Assembly: GCF_027214005.1 (NCBI RefSeq)
Contig: NZ_JAPWGY010000006.1
Location: forward strand, 62,001-126,000
Direction: 5' to 3'
Origin: Kiloniella laminariae
Lineage (GTDB): Bacteria; Pseudomonadota; Alphaproteobacteria; Kiloniellales; Kiloniellaceae
Length of the DNA stretch: 64,000 bases
The notes under the pieces are model-generated. The model made no database searches. It worked only from the letters and a program-made list of their open reading frames with translations, and was not told the origin of the DNA. Both the position numbers and the translations under genes were made by a program. Positions 43,676 to 52,843 of the stretch are shown one piece after another (the first letter of the stretch is position 1; every line of letters starts with the position of its first letter).

Positions 43676-44854
43676 TCAGGCTGCCTGCGCCAGTTTTTGG
43701 CTCACATCTTCAAGAATGGCGATTGCCTCATCTACATGCGCACGCTCGATTGTCAGTGGTGGCAACAGGCGGATGACATTGTCAGCTGCCCCGACAGAAA
43801 GCAGGCCTCCTGCACGCATTGCCACAATCACATCAGAATTGAGGATCTTGCATTTCAAACCAAGCATCAGCCCGGAGCCCCGCACTTCCTCAAAAAGCAT
43901 TGGATAGCGGGCAACCAGTCCTTCAAACCGTTCGCGAGCATAACCGGAAATCTCCAGAACACCTTCCAGAAACCCTTCCTCAAGCAAAACATCAAGCACT
44001 GCGTTACCTATGGCCATTGCCAAAGGATTACCGCCATAAGTACTGCCATGCGTTCCCGGCTTCATCCCAGCCGCTGCCTTGTCAGTCGCCATGAATGCCC
44101 CGAGAGGGAAGCCCCCGCCAATACCTTTGGCCGTAGCCAGTACGTCCGGAGTTATGCCAGCCCATTCATAGGCAAAAAACTTGCCCGTACGGCCGTTACC
44201 ACATTGCACTTCATCAAGGATCAGCAGCAAGCCGAACTCATCACAAACCGTTCGCAAGCCTTTGAGGAAATCCAACGAAGCGGCACGAATCCCGCCTTCA
44301 CCCTGAATTGGCTCAACCAGTATCGCGGCAGTTTCTTCCGTGATGGCGGCGCGCAGTTCATTCAGATTGCCAAAGGCGACATGGTCAAACCCGGGAGTCT
44401 GGGGGCCAAAGCCTTCCAGATGTTTCGCATTTCCCGCCGCAGACAAAGCCGTCATGGTTCGGCCATGAAACGCACTGTCGCAGGTTATGATCCGGTATTT
44501 TTGTGGCTGTCCATTATGACTGTGATATTTCCGCGCCAGCTTGATGGCACCTTCAAGCGCTTCAGTACCCGAATTGGTAAAGAAGACCTTGTCGGCAAAA
44601 GTATGTTCCACCAGGCGTTCGGCAAGCCGTTCTCCACCAGAAATCCGGTAGAGGTTGGAAACATGCCAGAGCTTGCGTCCCTGTTCTTCCAGTGCCGCCA
44701 CCAGCCGGGGATGGCTATGTCCAAGAGAATTGACGGCAATACCACCGGCAAAATCGAGATATCGTCGGTTCTCAGCAGTATAGAGATAAGGTCCTTCGCC
44801 GCGCTCAAATGCGAGGTCGATACGTGCATAGGTCGGCATTACTGCGTCACTCAT
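43676..44854 (-). CDS. argD: Acetylornithine aminotransferase
   Basis: 392 residues from the ATG at 44854 ([20 protein letters not shown]). This PLP-dependent class III transaminase of arginine (and possibly lysine) synthesis shows [34 protein letters not shown], the [14 protein letters not shown] aspartate and the [15 protein letters not shown] lysine. The frame stays open for a further 79 codons upstream, but that part runs through a hairpin leader and is not conserved in type. A promoter-like pair and a terminator-like hairpin stand directly upstream. Confidence 0.96.
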   Translation of the reverse strand: MSDAVMPTYARIDLAFERGEGPYLYTAENRRYLDFAGGIAVNSLGHSHPRLVAALEEQGRKLWHVSNLYRISGGERLAERLVEHTFADKVFFTNSGTEALEGAIKLARKYHSHNGQPQKYRIITCDSAFHGRTMTALSAAGNAKHLEGFGPQTPGFDHVAFGNLNELRAAITEETAAILVEPIQGEGGIRAASLDFLKGLRTVCDEFGLLLILDEVQCGNGRTGKFFAYEWAGITPDVLATAKGIGGGFPLGAFMATDKAAAGMKPGTHGSTYGGNPLAMAIGNAVLDVLLEEGFLEGVLEISGYARERFEGLVARYPMLFEEVRGSGLMLGLKCKILNSDVIVAMRAGGLLSVGAADNVIRLLPPLTIERAHVDEAIAILEDVSQKLAQAA

Positions 44855-44876
44855 TGGGATCTCTCTTGATATCTGC

Positions 44877-44953
44877 TGAAAAAACAAAACCCGGGGCGAC
44901 AATACTGCCACCCCGGAGCAAGGTATTAACCCAAGATCATCTGGAACTGTCAA
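44877..44953 (-). promoter_or_regulatory. argD promoter with a terminator-like leader hairpin
   Basis: On the minus strand TTGACA (44953-44948) is followed after 18 bp by TTAATA (44929-44924). A perfect CCGGGG/CCCCGG stem (44891-44896 and 44911-44916) with a 14-nt loop begins just where transcription should start, followed by GTTTTGTTTTTT and, 24 bases later, the argD start codon. It can be read as the terminator of the upstream TraB gene or as an attenuator-like leader of argD. Confidence 0.6.
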
Positions 44954-44993
44954 TAAGGAGAAAGCTGATTTTCTGCCTTTTCCGCAGGAAAAT

Positions 44994-45956
44994 TCACTTA
45001 ACAGGCTCAATCCTGTACCCCTGGGCCTGCAAAAGGCTGAGAATGCCTTCATGCCCGGGAAGATGCAGAGCATCAACAGCCACAAAAACATTTCCCTTGT
45101 TCAACATGCCGCGCATCCGTTCCACCATGCTATAGTTCCGGGATGTTACTAGCCGATGGATATAGGCATCAGCTTTTTCAGGCGGCAAGACCGCCAGGCT
45201 CTGGCGCTTGCGGGCATAAAGACCCGCAACATTTTGAGACAGATAATCTCCAACCAGATCTTCAAAATCGTCTTCAACTTCCTGTATTGTCTCTGGCAGA
45301 CTGGTCAGCAACAGGATCTGCTCTTCCTCGCCTTCGCCCTGCAAAGCCAACAACTGTTCCTGAATCGTTTCCAGCGCGATGATCTCTATTTCCTGCTTTC
45401 TCGCCAGATCCTGAAGCGATTGATCAAGAGTTCTGATCCCCAGTGAAATTCTTGAAGCTTCTGAAGGCGGGAAGGAAAACATGACCCCGGCGGCCCAGGG
45501 GCGCAGGACATTCATCTGGCGTGCCAGAAAACCGTATTCGTACCCCAGAACCTTGATCTTCTCGAAGGTTTCGGGCGAGACAAGCTGGTCCAGTCGCCGC
45601 CCGTCATCATAAACCATGGTCTCAAACAGGCGTTGCTGAATGGCGTCATCATCCTCGACTTCAATGACCAGACTTTTCGCTGTCAGGAGCTTTCGATGTG
45701 CCGAAGCACTGGAATCAACGACACGGCGTTCGCTACTGTGGAAAGTTCCATAGATAATACTTGGCTCAACGCCCTCCTTGCTCACCTGCCACATCAATCC
45801 TCGCCCAAAAGGCAACTCCTGCGCCTGGGCAAGCTGTGTGATGACCAGAAAAACCGGCATCAGGCTGAGCAACAGGATCCTGTTCCAAACAAGTTTCAGG
45901 CTCCTCGGGGCATATGACAAAGAAGCAGAATGAATACGAGAAGGTTTTTTCAGCAT
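44994..45956 (-). CDS. TraB/GumN family protein, copy 1
   Basis: 320 residues with a signal anchor or signal peptide ([20 protein letters not shown]; cleavage near AQA-QE). The family landmarks are [13 protein letters not shown] at the N-terminus, [21 protein letters not shown] and the C-terminal [23 protein letters not shown]. TraB/GumN proteins carry an EreA/PMT-like fold with a conserved GxxH pair that may bind metal. Their bacterial role is unknown. It is the second of two adjacent, diverged paralogues on the same strand. The start is the ATG at 45956; an earlier in-frame start lies at 45974. Confidence 0.85.
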   Translation of the reverse strand: MLKKPSRIHSASLSYAPRSLKLVWNRILLLSLMPVFLVITQLAQAQELPFGRGLMWQVSKEGVEPSIIYGTFHSSERRVVDSSASAHRKLLTAKSLVIEVEDDDAIQQRLFETMVYDDGRRLDQLVSPETFEKIKVLGYEYGFLARQMNVLRPWAAGVMFSFPPSEASRISLGIRTLDQSLQDLARKQEIEIIALETIQEQLLALQGEGEEEQILLLTSLPETIQEVEDDFEDLVGDYLSQNVAGLYARKRQSLAVLPPEKADAYIHRLVTSRNYSMVERMRGMLNKGNVFVAVDALHLPGHEGILSLLQAQGYRIEPVK

Positions 45957-46087
45957 GGAACATCCCAGATACAAAGGCGACAGACCTGCGAAGGTAGCAA
46001 ATCTGTGCAGCTTTTACAGAGGATTATCTCAAACCCGGGTCTTATGATTGTGTTGAGCCAAGTGAAAGAAACCTGAAACTGATACCC

Positions 46088-47092
46088 TCAATCCATAGGG
46101 CTAACCTGATAGCCCCGTTCCACCAGGATATTCAGAATGCCCTTCTCTCCCGGCAGGTGCAGCGCTCCGACAGCCGTAAAAGAATTCCCCCTTACCAGAC
46201 CGCGCGCCATCCGGTTGGCCATATTCAGGTTACGCTTGTCAATCAGTCTGGTTTTCATGATGTCATAGATCTCTGGAGGTTCTGTTTTGAGTTCCTCAAG
46301 CATGGATCGGTAAAATGCCGACGTATTTTCCGCCAGATACCATTGTTTGTATTGCTCCATCAGCTCCAGAGAGTTTTGAACAGCAAGGGGGCTTTCTAGT
46401 GCACGAATGATGGCATCATAAAAGATATTGTCATCCCGCTCATGGAAAACACCCAGCTGTTCTCTTGCTGTCTCAAGCGATTTAACCGGAACGTCGTTTT
46501 CCTCAGCCATTTGTCCCAGCTGAAAATCCAGAGCAAGCCCTTCTTCCTCGACCTTCTGGCTCTCCTCTCCCAAAAGGGACTGGATCATCGAATAGACGGC
46601 CCAGAGCTCCAGTTGTTTGAGATCCTCTTCAGGAATTTCCTGCTTCAGGGCGATATCCCGTATCTTGCTATACACCTCTTCCGGCAAAACCTCGTCCAGC
46701 GTTTTGCCATCATCACGGATCCTTACGTTGTAAGCTTCCCGAGCCTCTCGCAACGTCGGATCTATCTCAAGATAGAGAACATCCGCCTTGTTCAGATAAG
46801 GTTTCACCCTGTCTTTCTGTTTCAGAATCCGGGGGTCTGAAACGTGCATGGTCCCAAACAGATAACTCGGCGACCGTCCTTCGCGTTCAATCTTCCAGAA
46901 CAGCCCCTGCCCATAGAGGATCTCTTCCTTCTCACTTGCCTGTGTCAGGGAAGACAAAGGCAACAGAGACCAGAGCCCAAGCATCAGCATGATTACAAAG
47001 CGCTGGGGAGAACGGAATAACAAGCTGCGAAGAGGCAGGTCAGAAACTGCCTGGACTACAGTACTCAGGATCTCGAAACCAAAAACCTTCAT
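46088..47092 (-). CDS. TraB/GumN family protein, copy 2
   Basis: 334 residues. The hydrophobic leader (FVIMLMLGLWSLLPLSSLTQ, cleavage near QASEKE) is preceded by 30 residues that may not be translated, as internal Met33 or Met36 could be the start. The landmarks are YLFGTMHVSDPRI, LYLEIDPTL, DDGKTLDEVLP and FTAVGALHLPGEKGILNILVERGY. It is clearly related to the neighbouring copy but only at family level, so the duplication is old. It follows the ABC-2 permease genes by 44 bp and may be cotranscribed with them. Confidence 0.85.
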   Translation of the reverse strand: MKVFGFEILSTVVQAVSDLPLRSLLFRSPQRFVIMLMLGLWSLLPLSSLTQASEKEEILYGQGLFWKIEREGRSPSYLFGTMHVSDPRILKQKDRVKPYLNKADVLYLEIDPTLREAREAYNVRIRDDGKTLDEVLPEEVYSKIRDIALKQEIPEEDLKQLELWAVYSMIQSLLGEESQKVEEEGLALDFQLGQMAEENDVPVKSLETAREQLGVFHERDDNIFYDAIIRALESPLAVQNSLELMEQYKQWYLAENTSAFYRSMLEELKTEPPEIYDIMKTRLIDKRNLNMANRMARGLVRGNSFTAVGALHLPGEKGILNILVERGYQVSPMD

Positions 47093-47136
47093 CCACTATC
47101 TTCCTGTAAAGATCCAAGGATTGAATATTTGAATGG

Positions 47137-47964
47137 TCAGGCCTTTATCTTGTAACCCCGTGCCATCAATGTCCAGCCGGCGAGAAAAGCAACCACAGTT
47201 ATAACCAGTAACGCTGTCCCCTGCCAAAGAACCATCGAAGGATCGCCATAGCCTGTAATGCCATAGCGAAAACCATTGATGATCCAGAACATGGGGTTTG
47301 CTTCGAACAACCACTGCAGGTTCGATGGAATGCGATCAAGGGTAAAAAAGGTGCCTGACAACAGTCCTAGGGGAAGCACGAGAAAGTTATCAATCATGGA
47401 AAACTGGTCCCACTTTTCTGACCAGAGACCAACCAGGACACCAATCATGGCAAAAAGGAAGGCAGCGACTATGCCGAAAAACAACGTGTAACCCACGGCA
47501 TAAAGCATCGGACCCGTAAAAACAGTCATCGCCAGCATGATCAATACCGAAACAATCAAGCCGTTCATGACGCCAGCCAGTCCGTATCCAAGCAAGAGCT
47601 CAAGCGGCGTCAGGGGTGCCATCAGCACGTCGGCGATCACACCTTCCTGTTTATCGATGATCAACATAAAGCAGACATTCTGGAAAGAAATCTGCACCAG
47701 AACAAAAGCAGCCAGCCCCGGAGCAACAAACTGTAAGGCCGTAAGTCCCGGGGCGATCTGCTGACCACTATCAAGGGCCAGGGTAAAGACCGTCATAAAC
47801 AGCATGGTTGAAATCATCGGCCCCAACAGGCTTTCGGTCCAGAACCGCATGAAACGGACCACACCACGCCGATAGAACAAGGTCCAGACCCGCAGAAGCG
47901 CAATCACCCGGATCGGTTGATCGATCCCTGAAACAGCTGGAACTTTGGGACCCGGGTCTGTCAT
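47137..47964 (-). CDS. ABC-2 type permease, subunit 2
   Basis: 275 residues with six membrane helices and the ABC-2 signature region LLSGTFFTLDRIPSNLQWLFEANPMFWIINGFRYG. There is no ATPase domain. The start could be ATG 47964 or GTG 47967; the stop of the upstream permease gene overlaps this point, so the two are coupled. It resembles the YadH/NodJ class of exporter membrane subunits, which form dimers with a separate ATPase. With its neighbour it probably makes a heterodimer. No ATPase gene is in the cluster. The substrate is unknown. Confidence 0.87.
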   Translation of the reverse strand: MTDPGPKVPAVSGIDQPIRVIALLRVWTLFYRRGVVRFMRFWTESLLGPMISTMLFMTVFTLALDSGQQIAPGLTALQFVAPGLAAFVLVQISFQNVCFMLIIDKQEGVIADVLMAPLTPLELLLGYGLAGVMNGLIVSVLIMLAMTVFTGPMLYAVGYTLFFGIVAAFLFAMIGVLVGLWSEKWDQFSMIDNFLVLPLGLLSGTFFTLDRIPSNLQWLFEANPMFWIINGFRYGITGYGDPSMVLWQGTALLVITVVAFLAGWTLMARGYKIKA

Positions 47965-47968
47965 CACA

Positions 47969-48793
47969 TCAGGCCTTCAGCCTGTAACCAGTGGAAATCA
48001 GACGGTGCGTCAGAAGCCAGAGCAACAGATTGACAGAAGGCAACAGCAGATACCCGATGATTACATTGCCATCAGCATGACCGATAAAGCCGTAACGAAA
48101 ACCGTCAATCATATAGAAGAAGGGATTAAAGTGAGCCACAGCCACCCAGGCTTCGGGCAGGCGATCTATGGAATAGAACGTCCCGGAAAGAAAGGACAAG
48201 GGCGTGATCACAAAATTGGTAACCGCCGCGATATGATCGTATTTCTGGGCCCAGATCCCGCCAAGCATCCCCAAAAGCGAGAGCATCAGGCAAGCATTCA
48301 CGGCAAACCATAGCGCCGATAAAGGATGAGCAACACCACTGGGTACAAAAAACAACATCGCAACAAAAACTGTCAGACCGACAAGAAGCCCGCGGGTAAC
48401 ACCACCCGCCGCGATTGCGAGGGTCATCTCCCAGGGGGCCAAGGGCGGCATGAGAATATCGACAATGTTTCCCTGAACCTTGGCGATCAGGATCGAAGAC
48501 GAGGTATTGGCAAAAGAATTCTGCGTCATGGTCATCATCATCAGACCCGGCGCCAGAAAGGTAATATAGTCAACGCCACCGACCGTACGCCCCAGGCCAC
48601 CCAACGCCAGCGCAAAGACTGCCAGGAACAACAAGGTGGTAATCACCGGTGCCATCAAGGTCTGGGTGAAGACGTTCAGAAAACGTTTTACTTCACGGCT
48701 GTAGAGCGTCCAGAGGCCCAGAAAATTCATGGCACCAATCTGACGGGGAGCAATTTTACTCAAAGGCGGGTCGATCAAAGTCATGTTGCACAT
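47969..48793 (-). CDS. ABC-2 type permease, subunit 1
   Basis: 274 residues, six membrane helices. The ABC-2 features are FLAPGLMMMTMTQNSFANTS and PLSFLSGTFYSIDRLPEAW, followed by FFYMIDGFRYGFIGHADGN. It is similar in plan to the following gene but diverged, pointing to a heterodimeric exporter. ATG 48793 has AGG upstream at good spacing; ATG 48784 is an alternative. The TfoX-C gene lies 87 bp upstream on the same strand. The lack of an ATPase gene is notable, as both subunits would need one. Confidence 0.87.
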   Translation of the reverse strand: MCNMTLIDPPLSKIAPRQIGAMNFLGLWTLYSREVKRFLNVFTQTLMAPVITTLLFLAVFALALGGLGRTVGGVDYITFLAPGLMMMTMTQNSFANTSSSILIAKVQGNIVDILMPPLAPWEMTLAIAAGGVTRGLLVGLTVFVAMLFFVPSGVAHPLSALWFAVNACLMLSLLGMLGGIWAQKYDHIAAVTNFVITPLSFLSGTFYSIDRLPEAWVAVAHFNPFFYMIDGFRYGFIGHADGNVIIGYLLLPSVNLLLWLLTHRLISTGYRLKA

Positions 48794-48880
48794 TTACGCA
48801 ACCTGGGGGAAATCTTCAAGGGCAAGAAAAGGATAAGCCTATCAATCATTGATTATTTTCAATAATACCAGGCCACAAAA

Positions 48881-49189
48881 TTAAACTTTGCTATCTTTTT
48901 TTCCTTGTTTTAGTCCGTTGAAATATTCTTTCAGCTCCTGCTTTCGCTCCACCGGAAGCCAGCGCCAGTCGCAATCAAGATTTGCTCCCTCAAGTGCATA
49001 GAGATAATTCAGCGAGAATTTATGCTCGTCACAAAAGCGAAAATAAAGGCGGCGAAAGGTCTCTTCAGCACCATAATTTCGCAGGTCATCCGGGCTGGTT
49101 ATCCCGACTTCCAACAGCTGGGGTACAGACTTGGGACCAATGTTGCGCATTGCCAACAGTGCCTGCATCCCCTGGATTTTTGCAGACAT
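48881..49189 (-). CDS. TfoX/Sxy C-terminal domain protein
   Basis: 102 residues. It contains the helix-hairpin-helix-like segment AMRNIGPKSVPQLLEVGITSPDD and the ending LNYLYALEGANLDCDWRWLP, then ERKQELKEYFN, as in the TfoX C-terminal domain. In competence regulator TfoX/Sxy this domain follows an N-terminal one that is absent here, so it is a stand-alone domain of unknown role, common in alphaproteobacteria. Internal Met8 is another possible start. It is divergent from recX over a 144-bp gap. Confidence 0.85.
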   Translation of the reverse strand: MSAKIQGMQALLAMRNIGPKSVPQLLEVGITSPDDLRNYGAEETFRRLYFRFCDEHKFSLNYLYALEGANLDCDWRWLPVERKQELKEYFNGLKQGKKDSKV

Positions 49190-49333
49190 ACCTAACTTAT
49201 CCTATTTCTGTTTTTGCTGACTATTCTGAAAGTATAACCTGATCTCATCAGACAATACTGCTGAAGGGAAAAATTTATAAACCTGTTGCAGAAAAAAATT
49301 GGTTCACGCTCTGGGACATGGCATTTTTAGTAC

Positions 49334-49927
49334 ATGAAAAAGTTCACCCGACAACCGGAAGACGGCCCTCCGAAAAGGAAAGTGCCCCGCAAAGCGACGC
49401 CCAGGTATCTTGGAAATGTCGCCCGGTTTTATCTTGAGCGTTATGCCACGACAGAAGCCGGCTTGAGGCGTTATCTGATGCGCAAGGTCACTCTCTCGGC
49501 CAAGGAGCATGATACAGATCCACAAGAAGGGATCGAGGCGATTGAAGCCTTGATTATAAAGTTCCGCAATCTCAATTTTCTCAACGACGAACGCTATGCC
49601 GAAGGACGCAGCGGCAGTCTTCATCGGCGAGGCAACTCCTTACGGGCAATCCGCCAGGATCTTTCTCTCAAAGGTGTACCCGAAGAGGAAATCGGCAAGG
49701 CGATAAATGTCATCAAGGAAGAAAGCATCAACCCTGATCTGGAAGCAGCAGTGTCTTACGCCCGCCGCCGCCGCATGGGCCCCTATCGCCCCGAAGAAGA
49801 ACGCGAAGAACGGCGAGAGCGTGATATGGCAGCACTCGGCAGGAAAGGCTTTTCCTATGCGATTGCTGAAAAGGTCATTCAGGCTGAAGATCTTGAACTG
49901 CTTGAGGAAGAAGCAGGACTCTTTTAA
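49334..49927 (+). CDS. recX: Regulatory protein RecX
   Basis: 197 residues with three-helix RecX repeats: ATTEAGLRRYLMRKV, NLNFLNDERYAEGRS and RRGNSLRAIRQDLSLKGVP, then the basic linker YARRRRMGPYR and a final repeat RDMAALGRKGFSYAIAEKVI. RecX limits RecA filament growth. An Arg/Glu-rich insert (PEEEREERRERD) is longer than in E. coli. No recA gene or LexA box is next to it. It stands alone between the TfoX-C gene and the TPR gene. Confidence 0.9.
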   Translation: MKKFTRQPEDGPPKRKVPRKATPRYLGNVARFYLERYATTEAGLRRYLMRKVTLSAKEHDTDPQEGIEAIEALIIKFRNLNFLNDERYAEGRSGSLHRRGNSLRAIRQDLSLKGVPEEEIGKAINVIKEESINPDLEAAVSYARRRRMGPYRPEEEREERRERDMAALGRKGFSYAIAEKVIQAEDLELLEEEAGLF

Positions 49928-50000
49928 AATCCATCCAAGCAGAGCCGGTTTTCGTTTTATTGTTGCAAAGAAACATTGAATTCGGAGGAGAGACACCCAA

Positions 50001-50016
50001 TCCTTTTATAAAAGGA
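50001..50016. promoter_or_regulatory. 16-bp palindrome upstream of the TPR gene
   Basis: TCCTTTTATAAAAGGA is perfectly symmetric and lies 38 bp upstream of the TPR gene start. It may be an operator or part of the promoter; the TATAAA core resembles a -10 element. Confidence 0.4.
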
Positions 50017-50054
50017 CGTATGATCATCTGCCTTCACAACAGGGAAACAGAACA

Positions 50055-50516
50055 ATGCGATTTCGTCACACTGCCCTTGGCCTGCTTTTCGCTGCGGGCC
50101 TTTCTGCATACAGTCTTCCCGTCTCCGCAGCAGGCAGCGGCTGGGATAACCAGAGCTCCCCTGAACTCAAGGAAGCCGTCAAGCTTATCAAGGGTGAAAA
50201 GTATACAGAAGCTTTACCCCTGCTGACAAAAGTTACCGCAGAAGACCCGAAAAATGCAGATGCCTTCAACATGCTCGGATACAGTCTACGCAAGTTGGGG
50301 AACAAAGATGATGCCTTGAGCAACTACACCAAGGCCCTGGAAATAAACCCACGCCATCGCGGGGCCAATGCTTATCTCGGCGAGCTTTATCTGGAAATGA
50401 ACCAGCCGAACAAAGCGCTGGAGCGTCTGGAAATTCTCGACGAGAGCTGTTTTTTTGGCTGTGACGAATATTCAGAGCTGAAAACCGCCATCGAAAAATA
50501 CAAAAGCAACCAATAA
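50055..50516 (+). CDS. Exported TPR-repeat protein
   Basis: 153 residues with a clear signal peptide (RFRHTALGLLFAAGLSAYSL, cleavage near VSAAG). About three tetratricopeptide repeats follow: LIKGEKYTEALPLLTKVTAE, NMLGYSLRKLGNKDDALSNY and AYLGELYLEMNQPNKALERL. Near the C-terminus a CFFGC pair could form a disulfide in the periplasm. TPR proteins of this size act as scaffolds, and no partner can be named. AGGGAA eight bases upstream supports the start. It converges on the cyclase gene. Confidence 0.88.
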   Translation: MRFRHTALGLLFAAGLSAYSLPVSAAGSGWDNQSSPELKEAVKLIKGEKYTEALPLLTKVTAEDPKNADAFNMLGYSLRKLGNKDDALSNYTKALEINPRHRGANAYLGELYLEMNQPNKALERLEILDESCFFGCDEYSELKTAIEKYKSNQ

Positions 50517-50558
50517 ACGCGGGGCCGTTTAGGCTAATCCAGAAAAATTGCAGCACCT

Positions 50559-52217
50559 CTAGTGCGGAAGATCCTTTGCACTGGTTAATGACCAGACATC
50601 CATACCCCCGGTTCGGCCGCGCACCTGAATATGCTGTTTTGGGAAAGCACTGAAGTCCCCGCCTGCAATCTCGGCAACTGGCTGGGAAATCACCAGTTGA
50701 GCCCCCAGCTCCTTGCTCATACTCTCCAGCCGGCTAGCCGTATTTACGGCATCTCCGATTGCTGTGATCGAGGTTGCCTGCCCCCACCCCAGTTCGCCAA
50801 CGATCACCGGTCCGGTATGAATCCCGATACCGATTCGCAGGGGTTGGGGCAGTTCGTGGGCAAGATGCGCATTAAGTTCGTCCAGTTTTTCAGCCATCCG
50901 CTTGGCCGCTTTCAAGGCGTTGCGACAGCCAGCTTCCACGCCTCGATCAATACCGAAAAGCGCCATCACACCATCACCGATAAACTTGTCCAGCCGCCCC
51001 CCAGATTCTTCGACTGCAGTACCCATTGCCTCGAAGTAACGGTTGAGGATAAAGACCACGTCATAAGGAAGTTTTTTTTCCGAAAGGCTGGTGAATCCCC
51101 TGATATCAGCAAAGAGGATCGCAATTTCACGCTCCTGCCCTTGCGCAATAGAACTGACCTGCCGACCGATCATATTCATTCCGCTTTCTGCAGGGAGAAG
51201 CGGTGTAATCTCCAGATCCAATATCGGATAGGTCTGACAGGCGAGACGCATGTTCTCTGCAGCACCGATCCTTTGAAGTACCCTCAGTTCATCTTGTTCT
51301 ATGCTTGGCAAAGTATCCAGACCGCGCCCGACCCTGACTCTGCAGGTAGAACAGCGTCCACGCCCCCCGCAAACCGATGCGTGGGGAACACCGTTCATCA
51401 GGCTGACGTCCAGCAGATTTGTGCCCTTTATCGCCCTTAGCGCACGTCCATCCGGATAACTTACCTTGAAAGTCCCCTGCCACCGCTGATAGGCGTACCG
51501 CAACCAACGTGCGGAAAATGCCAGAAGCAACAAAAAGATAAATGCAACCTGCAACAAGGTCTCAAATCTGTAGATATCCCCGACCTCTTCCGCAGAAGGC
51601 AGGTTTGCCGAAACCAGAAAATTTTCCAGCCAAAGAGGATTTGCTGCCAGCTCCGTAATTTTCAAGCTGGATACATAGAACCCCGCCAGAGAAATCACAG
51701 GCAGAATCACTACCAACGACAGGGCATAAGGTTTGAATGCCTGATAGCCCGAACGATATCTCAGCCAGTAATGCAGCCCGACACAGCCATGCCCCCAGGC
51801 AAGGAAAAACAGGATAACTTGCCGAACCCCGGCATCGGGGCGCCAAACCACCAGGGCATAGAGTTCATAGTAATAATTGTCCTCTATTCCATAAATCTCA
51901 TGCGCGAAACGGGTTCCCAGCACATGCAAAACCAGTAAAAGAGGAATTATGGCCCCAGACACCAACTGCGCCATCTCCCAGAATCGCATATGCAGATGTT
52001 GACGACGATATACCCCCCACAGAGACAGACACATATGAGAGATCAACGCACCATAGAGCAAGAACGTACCAAGCGGGTTACGCCACAGTGCCAAAAAAAC
52101 CTCACGTCCCTCGTCCATCATGGCAATGGAATGGAGCCCCAGAGCATGATTCAACAGGTGGGTAAAGAGATAGAAAAACAGTACAAGCCCGCCGTATAAC
52201 CGGATCTTTCTGACCAT
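50559..52217 (-). CDS. Membrane / 2Fe-2S ferredoxin / class III nucleotide cyclase fusion
   Basis: 552 residues in three parts. First comes a membrane domain of about six helices (10-240) with many histidines (FTHLLNHALGLH, HMCLSL, LLVLHVLGTRFAHE), resembling cytochrome b-type heme anchors. Next is a plant-type 2Fe-2S domain (about 250-340) with Cys283-x5-Cys289-x2-Cys292 and Cys327. Last is a class III cyclase domain (about 365-545) with metal aspartates in FADIRG (Asp371) and FIGDGV (Asp415), Lys411 and the transition-state NTASRLE. All catalytic residues seem present, so it should make cAMP (or cGMP). The fusion suggests synthesis controlled by the redox state of the membrane or cytoplasm. 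Confidence 0.9.
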   Translation of the reverse strand: MVRKIRLYGGLVLFFYLFTHLLNHALGLHSIAMMDEGREVFLALWRNPLGTFLLYGALISHMCLSLWGVYRRQHLHMRFWEMAQLVSGAIIPLLLVLHVLGTRFAHEIYGIEDNYYYELYALVVWRPDAGVRQVILFFLAWGHGCVGLHYWLRYRSGYQAFKPYALSLVVILPVISLAGFYVSSLKITELAANPLWLENFLVSANLPSAEEVGDIYRFETLLQVAFIFLLLLAFSARWLRYAYQRWQGTFKVSYPDGRALRAIKGTNLLDVSLMNGVPHASVCGGRGRCSTCRVRVGRGLDTLPSIEQDELRVLQRIGAAENMRLACQTYPILDLEITPLLPAESGMNMIGRQVSSIAQGQEREIAILFADIRGFTSLSEKKLPYDVVFILNRYFEAMGTAVEESGGRLDKFIGDGVMALFGIDRGVEAGCRNALKAAKRMAEKLDELNAHLAHELPQPLRIGIGIHTGPVIVGELGWGQATSITAIGDAVNTASRLESMSKELGAQLVISQPVAEIAGGDFSAFPKQHIQVRGRTGGMDVWSLTSAKDLPH

Positions 52218-52413
52218 CCTGATGACACCTGTTTTTTGATCTGCTAAAGAAAACCGGATCGGGTAACGCTATTTTTCAGCAAAATAGCCCTATAACTTCT
52301 TGTTTTTGTCGCTTGCACGCAGCCTAAAGGTCGCGAAATAGACGAGTGATTAACAAATAGATGAGTAGGATAGTTGGGATTATCGAGGATAGCCAGCGTT
52401 AGGAAACAGGAAT

Positions 52414-52665
52414 TTGGTATCAGGACTTTCCAGAGAAGAACGTTCCGCCAGAAGGCAACAGCGGAAAGAGAAACTACTGCAGGAGCTGGATTCAACGATT
52501 CCGTCTCCCTGTACTTCTGTTTGCCAAATGGACGACCTGACCCAGCTCTGTATCGGGTGCCAGCGCAACATCGATGAAATCCGGGACTGGGTCATCATGA
52601 CTGGCGAAGAAAAAAAAGCCCTGCTGAATATCATCGAACAGCGCCGGACCAGTATGGTTGCCTGA
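52414..52665 (+). CDS. DUF1289 protein (small Cys-rich)
   Basis: 83 residues from a TTG at 52414. The DUF1289 core SPCTSVCQMDD, then LCIGCQRNIDEIRDW and MTGEEKKALL, has four cysteines likely to hold iron-sulfur or zinc. The N-terminal 30 residues are basic (EERSARRQQRKEKLLQ). Start choice is poor: there is no ATG before the conserved core, and AGGA lies nine bases before the TTG. The family is found widely in proteobacteria with no proven role. It is divergent from the cyclase gene over about 196 bp and 178 bp ahead of the U32 gene. Confidence 0.8.
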   Translation: MVSGLSREERSARRQQRKEKLLQELDSTIPSPCTSVCQMDDLTQLCIGCQRNIDEIRDWVIMTGEEKKALLNIIEQRRTSMVA

Positions 52666-52843
52666 TTTGTACCGGGCCGGACAGCATGCAACTGCTGTTC
52701 CCGCAATGACAGACTGTCTTTTCTCACAAGACTTGCTTCAGGATATTGCTCTCCACGGGCCAGAGCTTTTGTCCTAGATCAATTGCACGCGCCGTTGAAT
52801 ACAGCATAACAGCGAAAACTCCTGTTAACGCTGGTTCAAAAAT

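Noticed and set aside
43697-44869. A 390-codon plus-strand frame opposite argD
   Set aside because: Shadow of a certain gene; no domain, no ribosome-binding site.
44855-45091. N-terminal extension of argD by 79 residues
   Set aside because: It runs through the leader hairpin and promoter, and the family start matches the ATG at 44854.
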